Origin: Bartonella tamiae Th239
GTDB lineage: Bacteria; Pseudomonadota; Alphaproteobacteria; Rhizobiales; Rhizobiaceae
Length of the DNA: 64,000 bases
Reading direction: 5' to 3'
Assembly: GCF_000278275.1 (NCBI RefSeq)
Contig: NZ_JH725147.1
Location: 556,388 to 620,387 of the forward strand
A program made the position numbers and the translations under genes. Positions 8,736 through 16,591 of the stretch are shown piece after piece. Position 1 is the first letter of the stretch, and the number at the start of each line of letters is the position of its first letter. The notes below the pieces were generated by a model. It was not told the origin of the DNA. It saw only the letters and a program-made list of their open reading frames with translations, and did no database searches.

Positions 8736-9509
8736 TCAATTACGGTTTGAACCAAGAAATTGAAGGAGGAACATAAACATATTGATGAAATCGAGATAAA
8801 GTGCCAATGCACCCATGACAATTTTTCTACCACGTACTTCACTTCCATCAACCTCATAATACATTAATTTAATTTTTTGTGTATCATAAGCGGTAAGTCC
8901 TGCGAAAATCAAAACACCAATAATTGAAATTGCAAACTGAAGTGCACTTGATTGAAGGAAAATATTGACAACAAGTGCCAATATTACACCGATTAAACCC
9001 ATGAAAAGGAATGAACCCATACCTGTTAAGTCGCGTTTTGTTGTATAGCCATAAAGCGATAACGAACCAAATGCAGCGGCTGTAATCAGGAATGTTTGCG
9101 TAATGCTTCCTGGTGTGTAGCGCAAGAAGATTGATGATAATGACAAGCCAACCAATGCGGCATAGACAAAAAAGAGTGTCCGTGCTGTTGAGGTGCTTAA
9201 GCTATTAATTCTAAAACTTAAGAAAAATACAGCTGCCAGAGGCGCGAGCATGATCACAAATGAAAATGCCGATGTATAAAATGTCACACCAAGTGATGTG
9301 AGCATAACACCATTACCCAATGAACCAGCTGCTTGTGCTGGATCTGTTGTTGTTGTAAGCGAAGAAATTGCAAATGCAGCTATGGCTGTTATGACAAGTC
9401 CAATTGCCATGGCATTGTAAACGCCTAACATATAACTGCGTAATCCTTGGTCGATAGAGGCATCTGCTCTTTCGACAGGTGCTGAATGATAATTTTTGAA
9501 ATCAGCCAT
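8736..9509 (-). CDS. Bax inhibitor-1/YccA family membrane protein
   Basis: A 257-residue integral membrane protein with about seven hydrophobic helices from residue 28 on. The C-terminal GLTAYDTQKIK and LALYLDFINMFMFLLQFLG segments are the conserved signature of the BI-1 (TMBIM) family, with Asp residues in the last helices forming the pH sensor in studied homologues. Bacterial members act as calcium or ion leak proteins, or interact with FtsH (YccA); which applies here is unknown. The gene is monocistronic with its own terminator and an ATG start at 9509. Confidence 0.93.
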   Translation of the reverse strand: MADFKNYHSAPVERADASIDQGLRSYMLGVYNAMAIGLVITAIAAFAISSLTTTTDPAQAAGSLGNGVMLTSLGVTFYTSAFSFVIMLAPLAAVFFLSFRINSLSTSTARTLFFVYAALVGLSLSSIFLRYTPGSITQTFLITAAAFGSLSLYGYTTKRDLTGMGSFLFMGLIGVILALVVNIFLQSSALQFAISIIGVLIFAGLTAYDTQKIKLMYYEVDGSEVRGRKIVMGALALYLDFINMFMFLLQFLGSNRN

Positions 9510-9681
9510 GAAATGAGTCCTTTAGCTTGTGTTCCGTCGGGTGTCAGGATTAAAGTAATTTTTAATTGAATTATCAAAAACTTACAATTATCCCGGGCTC
9601 CGCTGGCGGAATCCCAGCATGCCTAATATCTATTATGGCGATTTATTTTAAAAATTCAAGTCTTTCCCATAATTTAAGAGG

Positions 9682-12228
9682 TTACAAATCTTTAAGATAT
9701 TGTGATGGTTTACGCCCTAAAATTTTCCATGTCCCAATTAATCCAAAACCGACACTTAAAATAAGTGCTATTGCAATAACGCCAATACCTGTACCAGCAA
9801 GTATCGTTGCATTGGTAAGTTCCATTTTATAACGCGCGATTGACCAACCAGCAAAACTCCCAGCAAGAAATGAGAAAATTGCTGTCGCTAGTCCAAGAAG
9901 TGTATATTCATAAATAAATGCTTTTATAAGAACTTTACGCGTTGCGCCTAATGTTTTTAAAACAACAGCATCATAGGCACGTGCACTGTTTCCTGCTGAT
10001 AAAGCCCCAGCAAGAACCAATATTGAGGCGATAAGTGCAATGGAAGCGGAGGCTCGAATAGCAATACCAATTTGGCCAACAAGCACCTGTGCATCGGCAA
10101 TGACTTGACGTACGGAAACAACCGTGACCGAAGGAAATTCTTTTGAAATATCACGCATGAATTTCGCATCATCAAAGGCGTTATTTGGATTGGTTTTTAA
10201 TGTGGAGAGCCAAACATGAGGCGCACCTTTCAAACTTTTTGGTGAAAAAATCATTACGAAATTCATATTTAATGAATCCCAGTCAACATGACGAAAACTG
10301 GTAATGGTCGCGGTTATATCTTGACCCAAAACATTAACGGTAATCGTATCTCCCAACTTTAGCCCAAGTTCACGACCCTCGGGTTGCGATAAAGAAACTT
10401 TTGGTCTGTCATTTTCATTTTCGTTCCACCATTTGCCTTCTATGAGACGTGTATCTTCTGGCATTTTTTCAGCATAGGTAATATTTCGATCACCGCGTAA
10501 AACCCAAGCGCTATCAGGATGCACGGTTGCGTCTTGTGCTGGAACGTCATTTAATTTGGTGATGCGCGCGCGTAATGTGGGCATAATACGTAAGCGGCCT
10601 TCTGGATCTTGTTCTTTGACAAAAGACGAAAATGCATCAGCATCATCACGCGCTATATCCATAAAGAAAAAATCGGGTGCAGTTTCTGGTACAGATGTAG
10701 ATAATTGATTGCGTAAATTGCCATCAATTGTGGCAAGAGCAACAAGAAGAGTTAAGCCAAGTCCAAGCGCCAAAACGACAGAGGGTGTTAAAGCTCCGGG
10801 TCGATAAATATTGCCAATGGCCAAGCGCAAAGCAGTTGATTGTACATGGACAGATTTTCGAGCCAGAAATTGTATAAAAATAGAAACAATGCGTAAAACC
10901 AAAAAAGCTCCACAAACCGCTAAAATAAAAATGACCGCCATTCTTCGGTCATAGGATTGGTAAATTGCCAAAGCGGTTGTGATCACCAATAATAACATCA
11001 CAATAAAAAGTGCTAATTTTTGTTTTTCAGGGCGACGTGTGTCAAAGCTGCGCAAAAGTGCTGTGACAGGCGTTGCTTGTGCGTTTGCCAATGGCAAAAG
11101 AGCAAAGGAAGATGTGATAAGCAGTGCAAAAATAATCGCCATTATAAGAGCTGAAGGATAAAGATGTGCGCCGCCTAAAAACGGTAAATAATTTCGCAAT
11201 AATTCTGAAGCCAAAAAGGGAATAAATGCTGCTAAAAAAAGGCCAATAACGATCCCGATTAAAGCGATTATCATGATTTGGAAAAAATACATTTCCATTA
11301 TCATTCGTTTTTTTGCGCCTAAAGATTTAAATGTTGCAATCACACTGCGCTTTTCATCCATATAGGTACGAACGGCATTGGCAACACCGACTCCTCCTAC
11401 AATAAGTGCGGTCAAACCGATAAGTGTTAAAAATTGTGTAAACCGTTCAATATTTTTAGAAAGCCCAGGTGCAGCATTATCGCGTGTTCGAATAGACAAT
11501 CCCATTTCGATAAAGTTATTTTGTGCCTTTTCTTTTAATACAGCAAGTTCAGTGTCACTTAATTGTGGAGCGTATATGCGATAAAAATAAGTATGAAGGC
11601 TGCCTGGTTGAATGAGGTTGGAAGCCATTAAGGCTTCTTGTGATATCATTAAACGCGGTCCAAGAAGGAATCCTTCTGATAAAAGATCGGGTTCTTCATC
11701 AAGAATTGCAGTAATGGTAAGCTTGAGATCACCAACATTAATCGTGTCACCAATATTGAGCTGCAATTGGTTAAGCAATAATTTGGGTGCAACTGTGCCA
11801 AAGCTATCGCCTTTTTTCGCAAAAAGCTTTTTTGTGTTTAATTGTGGCGTGGTTTTGAGAGTCCCATAAAGTGGGTAAAGGGTATCAACAGCTTTGAGCT
11901 CTACCATAGTTTGGTCGTTGGTATCGATACGCCTTGCCATTGATCGTAAATGGGTAGATTGAGAAACTTGACCAATTGCTTGCATAAAGGTTGTTTCATT
12001 ATCATTGGCAGGTCGCTGCACCAATCTAAAACGAATGTCGCCTGCTAAAAGTGCTTGACCTTGGCGGGTCATTTCTTCACCCACACTGCGGGAAATGCCA
12101 TTGACACCGCCAATCGCTCCAACGCCTAAAGCAATACAGGCAAGAAAAATATAAAAGCCTTTTAATCCTGCGCGCATTTCTCTTAATGCAAAACGCAATG
12201 CTAAGATCATTTCATTCAAAACTGTCAT
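9682..12228 (-). CDS. ABC transporter permease, YbbP-like (FtsX family)
   Basis: An 848-residue inner-membrane permease. One N-terminal transmembrane helix (about 20-40) and a periplasmic domain are followed by helices near 265-290, 310-340 and 360-385, a second set near 405-470, a second periplasmic domain (about 500-720) and three C-terminal helices. This duplicated FtsX layout (two MacB-like core domains, eight to ten helices) is that of YbbP. It follows its ATPase gene by 21 bases and must form the exporter with it. In several bacteria this pair sits next to tesA, as here; the substrate is not established. Terminal residues end in QYLKDL. Confidence 0.9.
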   Translation of the reverse strand: MTVLNEMILALRFALREMRAGLKGFYIFLACIALGVGAIGGVNGISRSVGEEMTRQGQALLAGDIRFRLVQRPANDNETTFMQAIGQVSQSTHLRSMARRIDTNDQTMVELKAVDTLYPLYGTLKTTPQLNTKKLFAKKGDSFGTVAPKLLLNQLQLNIGDTINVGDLKLTITAILDEEPDLLSEGFLLGPRLMISQEALMASNLIQPGSLHTYFYRIYAPQLSDTELAVLKEKAQNNFIEMGLSIRTRDNAAPGLSKNIERFTQFLTLIGLTALIVGGVGVANAVRTYMDEKRSVIATFKSLGAKKRMIMEMYFFQIMIIALIGIVIGLFLAAFIPFLASELLRNYLPFLGGAHLYPSALIMAIIFALLITSSFALLPLANAQATPVTALLRSFDTRRPEKQKLALFIVMLLLVITTALAIYQSYDRRMAVIFILAVCGAFLVLRIVSIFIQFLARKSVHVQSTALRLAIGNIYRPGALTPSVVLALGLGLTLLVALATIDGNLRNQLSTSVPETAPDFFFMDIARDDADAFSSFVKEQDPEGRLRIMPTLRARITKLNDVPAQDATVHPDSAWVLRGDRNITYAEKMPEDTRLIEGKWWNENENDRPKVSLSQPEGRELGLKLGDTITVNVLGQDITATITSFRHVDWDSLNMNFVMIFSPKSLKGAPHVWLSTLKTNPNNAFDDAKFMRDISKEFPSVTVVSVRQVIADAQVLVGQIGIAIRASASIALIASILVLAGALSAGNSARAYDAVVLKTLGATRKVLIKAFIYEYTLLGLATAIFSFLAGSFAGWSIARYKMELTNATILAGTGIGVIAIALILSVGFGLIGTWKILGRKPSQYLKDL

Positions 12229-12249
12229 GGTACAGTATTCCTACCTTTA

Positions 12250-12990
12250 TTAATTTTTATGATGTGTGACAGTTTTGTTTTGATTATCACTTTTTAAAAC
12301 GGATTGATCTGAAAACGCATTTTCTTGAACTTCTCCATTGCGGACATGAATTTGGCGATCACATTGTGCGGCAAGATTGAGATCATGGGTTACAAGTATT
12401 GTTGTTAAACCACGTTCATGGGCACGTTGAAAAATAAGCTCGGCAACGGCTGCACCTGTTGCTGCATCCAAATTTCCAGTAGGTTCATCCGCCACTAAAA
12501 TGTGAGGATTGGGGGCAAGTGCGCGCGCAATTGCTACGCGCTGTTGTTCCCCACCAGATAACGTACCAGGATAATGATGCAATCGGTGTTCAAGCCCAAC
12601 GGCTTTCAATTCTTGGCGTGCAACATCAAAAGCGTCTTTGCGACCTGCAAGTTCCAGTGGCACAGCCGTATTTTCTAATGCCGTCATATTAGGAATGAGA
12701 TGAAATGATTGAAAGACAATGCCAATATTTTTTCCACGAAAAACCGCCGCCGTATCTTCTTTCATCGTATCAAGGCGTTCATGATTAATCAGGACTTCAC
12801 CTTGATCAACTTTTTCAAGACCTGCAAGCACCATTAAAAGAGTTGATTTGCCTGAGCCTGAAGGACCAATAATGCCGACGGTTTCACCTTTTGCTATGCT
12901 AAGAGAAAGATTTTTTAACACATGAACACGAGATGCACCCTGTCCCAAAGTAAGATCAATATTTTTTAATTCAACCAATGCACTTGCCAC
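12250..12990 (-). CDS. ABC transporter ATP-binding protein, YbbA-like
   Basis: ATPase of the FtsX-type exporter encoded by the next gene. Motifs in order: Walker A GPSGSGKST, Q-loop VFQSFHLIPN, signature LSGGEQQRVAIARAL, Walker B HILVADEPTGNLD and H-loop LVTHD. It belongs to the LolD/MacB/YbbA group. The frame opens at GTG 13002, but the GTG at 12990 (protein starting VASALVELKNI) has a GGAG six bases upstream and fits better. A tail of about 25 polar residues after the ATPase domain is unconserved. The esterase gene diverges from it, so the two promoters must overlap in a very short spacer. Confidence 0.93.
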   Translation of the reverse strand: MASALVELKNIDLTLGQGASRVHVLKNLSLSIAKGETVGIIGPSGSGKSTLLMVLAGLEKVDQGEVLINHERLDTMKEDTAAVFRGKNIGIVFQSFHLIPNMTALENTAVPLELAGRKDAFDVARQELKAVGLEHRLHHYPGTLSGGEQQRVAIARALAPNPHILVADEPTGNLDAATGAAVAELIFQRAHERGLTTILVTHDLNLAAQCDRQIHVRNGEVQENAFSDQSVLKSDNQNKTVTHHKN

Positions 12991-13042
12991 AAAAATCTCC
13001 ACATCCTATTTTATGCCTATGATAACGTTTAAAGGTAAACAA

Positions 13043-13717
13043 ATGTTGCGATTTTCACTATCAACATTATTCGGGCTTTTTCTGGGCTTGTCTTTTTTAT
13101 CACCAAGTTTTGGACAAGAAACTGGACTCCAAGAAGCTGTTACACCGCCAGAACCTTTTCAAATTGTTGGTTTTGGTGACAGTCTTATGGCAGGCTATCG
13201 TTTGGATGCCGATCAGTCTTTTACGGCTCAAATGGAAAAAGCTTTGCATGATAAAGGCTATAATGTTACCATAAACAATGCAGGTGTCTCTGGCGATACA
13301 ACATCTGGAGGAAAAGACCGTCTTGATTGGTCTGTTCCAGATGGAACCAATTTGGTTCTTTTAGAATTGGGTGCAAATGATATGTTGCGTGCTATCAATC
13401 CCGAAATCACTGAAAAAAACTTAGACTTTATGTTGGCGCGTTTAAAAGAACGCAATATTCCAGTTATTTTGGCGGGTATGTATGGTGCGCCTAATCTTGG
13501 TGAAGATAACGCTGAAAAATTTAATGCCATTTATCCTCGCCTTGCGAAGAAGTATAATGTTCCGCTGTATCCCTTTTTTCTTGAGGGTGTCGCAGGCAAT
13601 ACGGGTTTGCAATTGGATGATGGTATGCATCCTAATGAAAAAGGCGTAGCAGTTATGGTTGAAAATATGCTGCCTTTTATGGAAGATATATTGAATAATT
13701 TAGGCGTCAATCCGTAA
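13043..13717 (+). CDS. tesA: TesA-like arylesterase/lysophospholipase (SGNH hydrolase)
   Basis: A periplasmic SGNH hydrolase of 224 residues from the preferred start. A signal peptide (LRFSLSTLFGLFLGLSFLSP, cleaved near SFGQ) is followed by block I GDSLMAGY with the nucleophile Ser, block II NNAGVSGDTT, block III LELGANDML and block V DDGMHPN with the catalytic Asp and His. Homologues (TesA) hydrolyse thioesters, aryl esters and lysophospholipids. The frame also opens at 13013, but ATG 13043 follows AAAGG at a good distance and begins a proper signal peptide. The divergent tesA/ybbA arrangement is conserved widely in proteobacteria. Confidence 0.93.
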   Translation: MLRFSLSTLFGLFLGLSFLSPSFGQETGLQEAVTPPEPFQIVGFGDSLMAGYRLDADQSFTAQMEKALHDKGYNVTINNAGVSGDTTSGGKDRLDWSVPDGTNLVLLELGANDMLRAINPEITEKNLDFMLARLKERNIPVILAGMYGAPNLGEDNAEKFNAIYPRLAKKYNVPLYPFFLEGVAGNTGLQLDDGMHPNEKGVAVMVENMLPFMEDILNNLGVNP

Positions 13718-13777
13718 AGGGTTGTCGATTTTTGTTTAAAAATGCAAAAAATAATAACGTCTTAAGAAGTAAAATAA

Positions 13778-14278
13778 ATGCCTATATTAAATTTGCATAA
13801 AAACCATCCATTGGAAGATGGGCGCCAATCTGAATATGCTCTTTTCGTGCGTCGTGGTGTGCAAAGATTTTTTCTGCAAATGGCGACTCCAACTTTGAGT
13901 GAGGTACCGTTAGTTGACGGGCGTCGTGCTGACTTAATCGGAGTAGACAAAAAAGGTTCAATCTTTATTGTTGAAATAAAATCGTCCATTGCTGATCTTA
14001 AAGCAGATCATAAATGGCAAGATTATCGTAGAAATTGTGACAAACTTTTTTTTGCAAGTCATGATGGCGTTCCACTCGATCTTTTTCCTGAAGATTGTGG
14101 TTTTTTATTGGCCGATAGTTTTGGTGGTCATATGATAAGAGAGGCACCTGAACATCGCCTTGCCGCTTCAACACGTAAAGCGTTAATGTTGCGTTTAACA
14201 CGTCTTGCGGCACGCCGTTTAACGTGTTCTGAATTGCAAGGGTTTGATATGAGTGATGAAAAAGATGAAATGCTGTAA
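13778..14278 (+). CDS. mmcB: MmcB family DNA repair protein
   Basis: A 166-residue soluble protein matching the MmcB (PF06319) family. The core DGRRADLIGVD...IFIVEIKSS resembles a PD-(D/E)xK nuclease motif, with Asp, Glu and Lys at the expected spacing. It is followed by KWQDYRRNCDKLFFA and FPEDCGFLLAD. MmcB was named in Caulobacter as part of the SOS-linked response to mitomycin-type damage; the nuclease activity is inferred from fold. It stands alone 60 bases after tesA and may be read from the same transcript. Confidence 0.9.
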   Translation: MPILNLHKNHPLEDGRQSEYALFVRRGVQRFFLQMATPTLSEVPLVDGRRADLIGVDKKGSIFIVEIKSSIADLKADHKWQDYRRNCDKLFFASHDGVPLDLFPEDCGFLLADSFGGHMIREAPEHRLAASTRKALMLRLTRLAARRLTCSELQGFDMSDEKDEML

Positions 14279-14310
14279 ATTTTGATTTACAGGAACAATT
14301 TGCAAAGCTT

Positions 14311-14868
14311 TTAACGCGGTGCTCTTTTTGCGAGGATACGTTGAAGCGTACGTCTATGCATATTTAATCTACGCGCTGTTTCAGACACATTACGATCGCA
14401 CATTTCATAAACGCGTTGTATATGTTCCCATTTTACGCGATCAGCTGACATTGGATTTTCTGGTACAGGCACTTTTTCATCAGGTTGTCGAGTAAGGGCT
14501 GTATAGATATCATCAGCATCTGCGGGCTTTGCTAAATAGTCAATCGCTCCTAATTTAACGGCATTGACGGCAGAAGCAATATTGCCATAACCAGTTAAAA
14601 TAATGGCATGTGTGTCACTTCGATGCGCGCGAATTTCTTCAATAATATCCAGCCCATGACCATCGGTTAATTTCAAATCTATCACAGCATAAGCAGGTGG
14701 GTTTAAGCGTGCATAAGCGATTCCTTCTTTCACAGTTTCAGCTGTTGTGACTTCAAATCCACGGGCTTGCATTGCGCGTGCGAGGCGGTGTAAAAAAGGT
14801 CGATCATCATCAACCAAAAGCAGGGATGCATTAGGTGAGAGGAGATCTTGTTTGCGTTCCTCAACCAT
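14311..14868 (-). CDS. actR: Redox response regulator ActR (RegA/PrrA family)
   Basis: Response regulator of 185 residues from the preferred start. The receiver domain has LLLVDDD, the phosphorylated Asp near residue 61 in AVIDLKLTDGHG, LTGYGNIASAVNAVKLGA and the DYLAKPAD lysine. A short linker leads to a Fis-type helix-turn-helix (VSETARRLNMHRRTLQRILAKR), near-identical in this family. With ActS it controls redox-responsive genes and, in Sinorhizobium, acid tolerance. The frame extends to 14943, but ATG 14868 is preceded by AAAGGA and matches homologue starts. It lies 338 bases downstream of actS in the same direction. Confidence 0.95.
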   Translation of the reverse strand: MVEERKQDLLSPNASLLLVDDDRPFLHRLARAMQARGFEVTTAETVKEGIAYARLNPPAYAVIDLKLTDGHGLDIIEEIRAHRSDTHAIILTGYGNIASAVNAVKLGAIDYLAKPADADDIYTALTRQPDEKVPVPENPMSADRVKWEHIQRVYEMCDRNVSETARRLNMHRRTLQRILAKRAPR

Positions 14869-15206
14869 GATTTTTATATCCTTTTTATTCAATAGACTTT
14901 CGCATTTATATGGTGTGTGTAGCCAGAATAATGAAGAGGACAAGTACAGGAAAAGTTTTTCTATAAAATACGAATGTTTTTCACTGCTTTTTCTATGTGA
15001 TTTTTTATCGTGTTCTTAACGCTAAAAGGCGTTTTTTTAAAGATCACTAGGAAGTGTTTTAATACGAGACATTTCATAAGAACAAAGTGTTCAATACTTT
15101 TTGATAAAAAAATGAAAGTTTAAGGTTTTTCTTTCTGTGATTTAAATCTTAAGGTTGACTTTATTAAAATCATCTCAGCACCAGAGCGAAAGAACATGTG
15201 AACTAT

Positions 15207-16529
15207 TCATTTCAATATTTTTCTGTTCCATGCAAGATAAACTTCTGCACCAAATTCAACTTCTGGACTGTTTCGAAAACGTAATTGTGCGCCTGAGCGT
15301 TCAAGTAATGTTTTTGCAATAAAAAGTCCCAATCCTAAACCACCACCCATTTCACCTTCTGTCATATTTGTTTTTTGATTTTTTTGGTGCGTTATATGCC
15401 GTGTGGAGATGTAGGGTTCACCAATACGGTCGAGTATTGAAGGGTCATATCCATTGCCGTCATCAATAATGGTCAGTGCGATATATTTTTCATTCCACTG
15501 ATAGTGGATAACAACCTTACTTTTAGCAAAATCAACGGCATTTTCGAGCAGATTTCCTAAGCCATAAATAATCCCTGGATTGCGTATAAAAGTAGGTTCT
15601 GCACCTGTTGTTTCGTCTTTGACCATTATAATATCGATGCCAAAATTGCGTAATGGGTTGCTGGCTTCTTCAATTAAAACTGTTAATGGTAAGCGCGCCA
15701 ATTGATCTTCGTTTTGTGTTGAAAGACTGGTGAGTCGCGTTAATATATGGCGGCATCGTTCAGTTTGGCTGCGTAATAATTCAAGGTCTTCACCAATATT
15801 TTTATCATCTTTCATAGTATTGTACATTTCTTTCACAACAAGCTGAATTGTTGCCAAAGGTGTGCCTAATTCATGGGCTGCGGCTGCCGCCAGACCATCA
15901 AGAGCGGATAGATGTTTTTCATGTTGCCAGACAAGATCGGTTGCGGTGAGAGCATCAGCCAAGCGACGCGCTTCTTCCGCAACTTTATAAGCATAGATGG
16001 TTGTAAATAAAAGTGCTGAAACGATGGCCACCCAAATGCCGTCAATAAGAAGTCTTGGGATCTCAATGATTTTATCTGTATACCATGGAAGCGGCATTGA
16101 ATAAAATGATAAAATACTTGCGGAAATAATAACAAAAATATTGAGGAAAATAATATTAAGAATAGGCAAAGACGCTGCTGAGATTACAGCAGGAGCAATC
16201 AGTAAAATAGAAAAAGGATTTTGCAAACCCCCAGTAAGAAAAAGTAACGTGGCAAGCTGAAGGCTGTCAAAACCTAAAACAAAAGTTGCAGCCTTTGATG
16301 AAAGTCGATGGTTGATTGAAAAATGTAATGTGAGAAAAATATTTAAAAAAGCTGATGCTGCGATCAAGATTATGCATGGGATTAAAGGCAAAGGAAAATT
16401 TAAATAAAAACTGACAAATCCGACGGCGATTGTCTGACAAAACACAGCCAGCCAACGTATGCGTACCAATGTTTTTGTACGCAACAAACGCGAATAGTTG
16501 GATGTGCGTTTGGTAAATTGATATTCCAT
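15207..16529 (-). CDS. actS: Redox sensor histidine kinase ActS (RegB/PrrB family)
   Basis: A 440-residue inner-membrane kinase that phosphorylates ActR. About six transmembrane helices fill the first 195 residues, with the quinone-sensing GGLQNPF motif near 98-104. The H-box AAAHELGTPLATIQ has the phosphorylated His near 219. A conserved redox-type Cys sits in SQTERCRHILTRL near 258. The N-box (GNLLENAVDF), G1 (DDGNGYD) and G2 (GGGLGLGLFIAKTLLERSGA) complete the kinase. Both redox features of RegB are present, so quinone/thiol control is expected. The start is ATG 16529. Confidence 0.95.
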   Translation of the reverse strand: MEYQFTKRTSNYSRLLRTKTLVRIRWLAVFCQTIAVGFVSFYLNFPLPLIPCIILIAASAFLNIFLTLHFSINHRLSSKAATFVLGFDSLQLATLLFLTGGLQNPFSILLIAPAVISAASLPILNIIFLNIFVIISASILSFYSMPLPWYTDKIIEIPRLLIDGIWVAIVSALLFTTIYAYKVAEEARRLADALTATDLVWQHEKHLSALDGLAAAAAHELGTPLATIQLVVKEMYNTMKDDKNIGEDLELLRSQTERCRHILTRLTSLSTQNEDQLARLPLTVLIEEASNPLRNFGIDIIMVKDETTGAEPTFIRNPGIIYGLGNLLENAVDFAKSKVVIHYQWNEKYIALTIIDDGNGYDPSILDRIGEPYISTRHITHQKNQKTNMTEGEMGGGLGLGLFIAKTLLERSGAQLRFRNSPEVEFGAEVYLAWNRKILK

Positions 16530-16591
16530 GTTTTATAGCCTTTTTCATAAAATATTGGACAATTCCCATTTATTGTAATGCTATAGAGACT

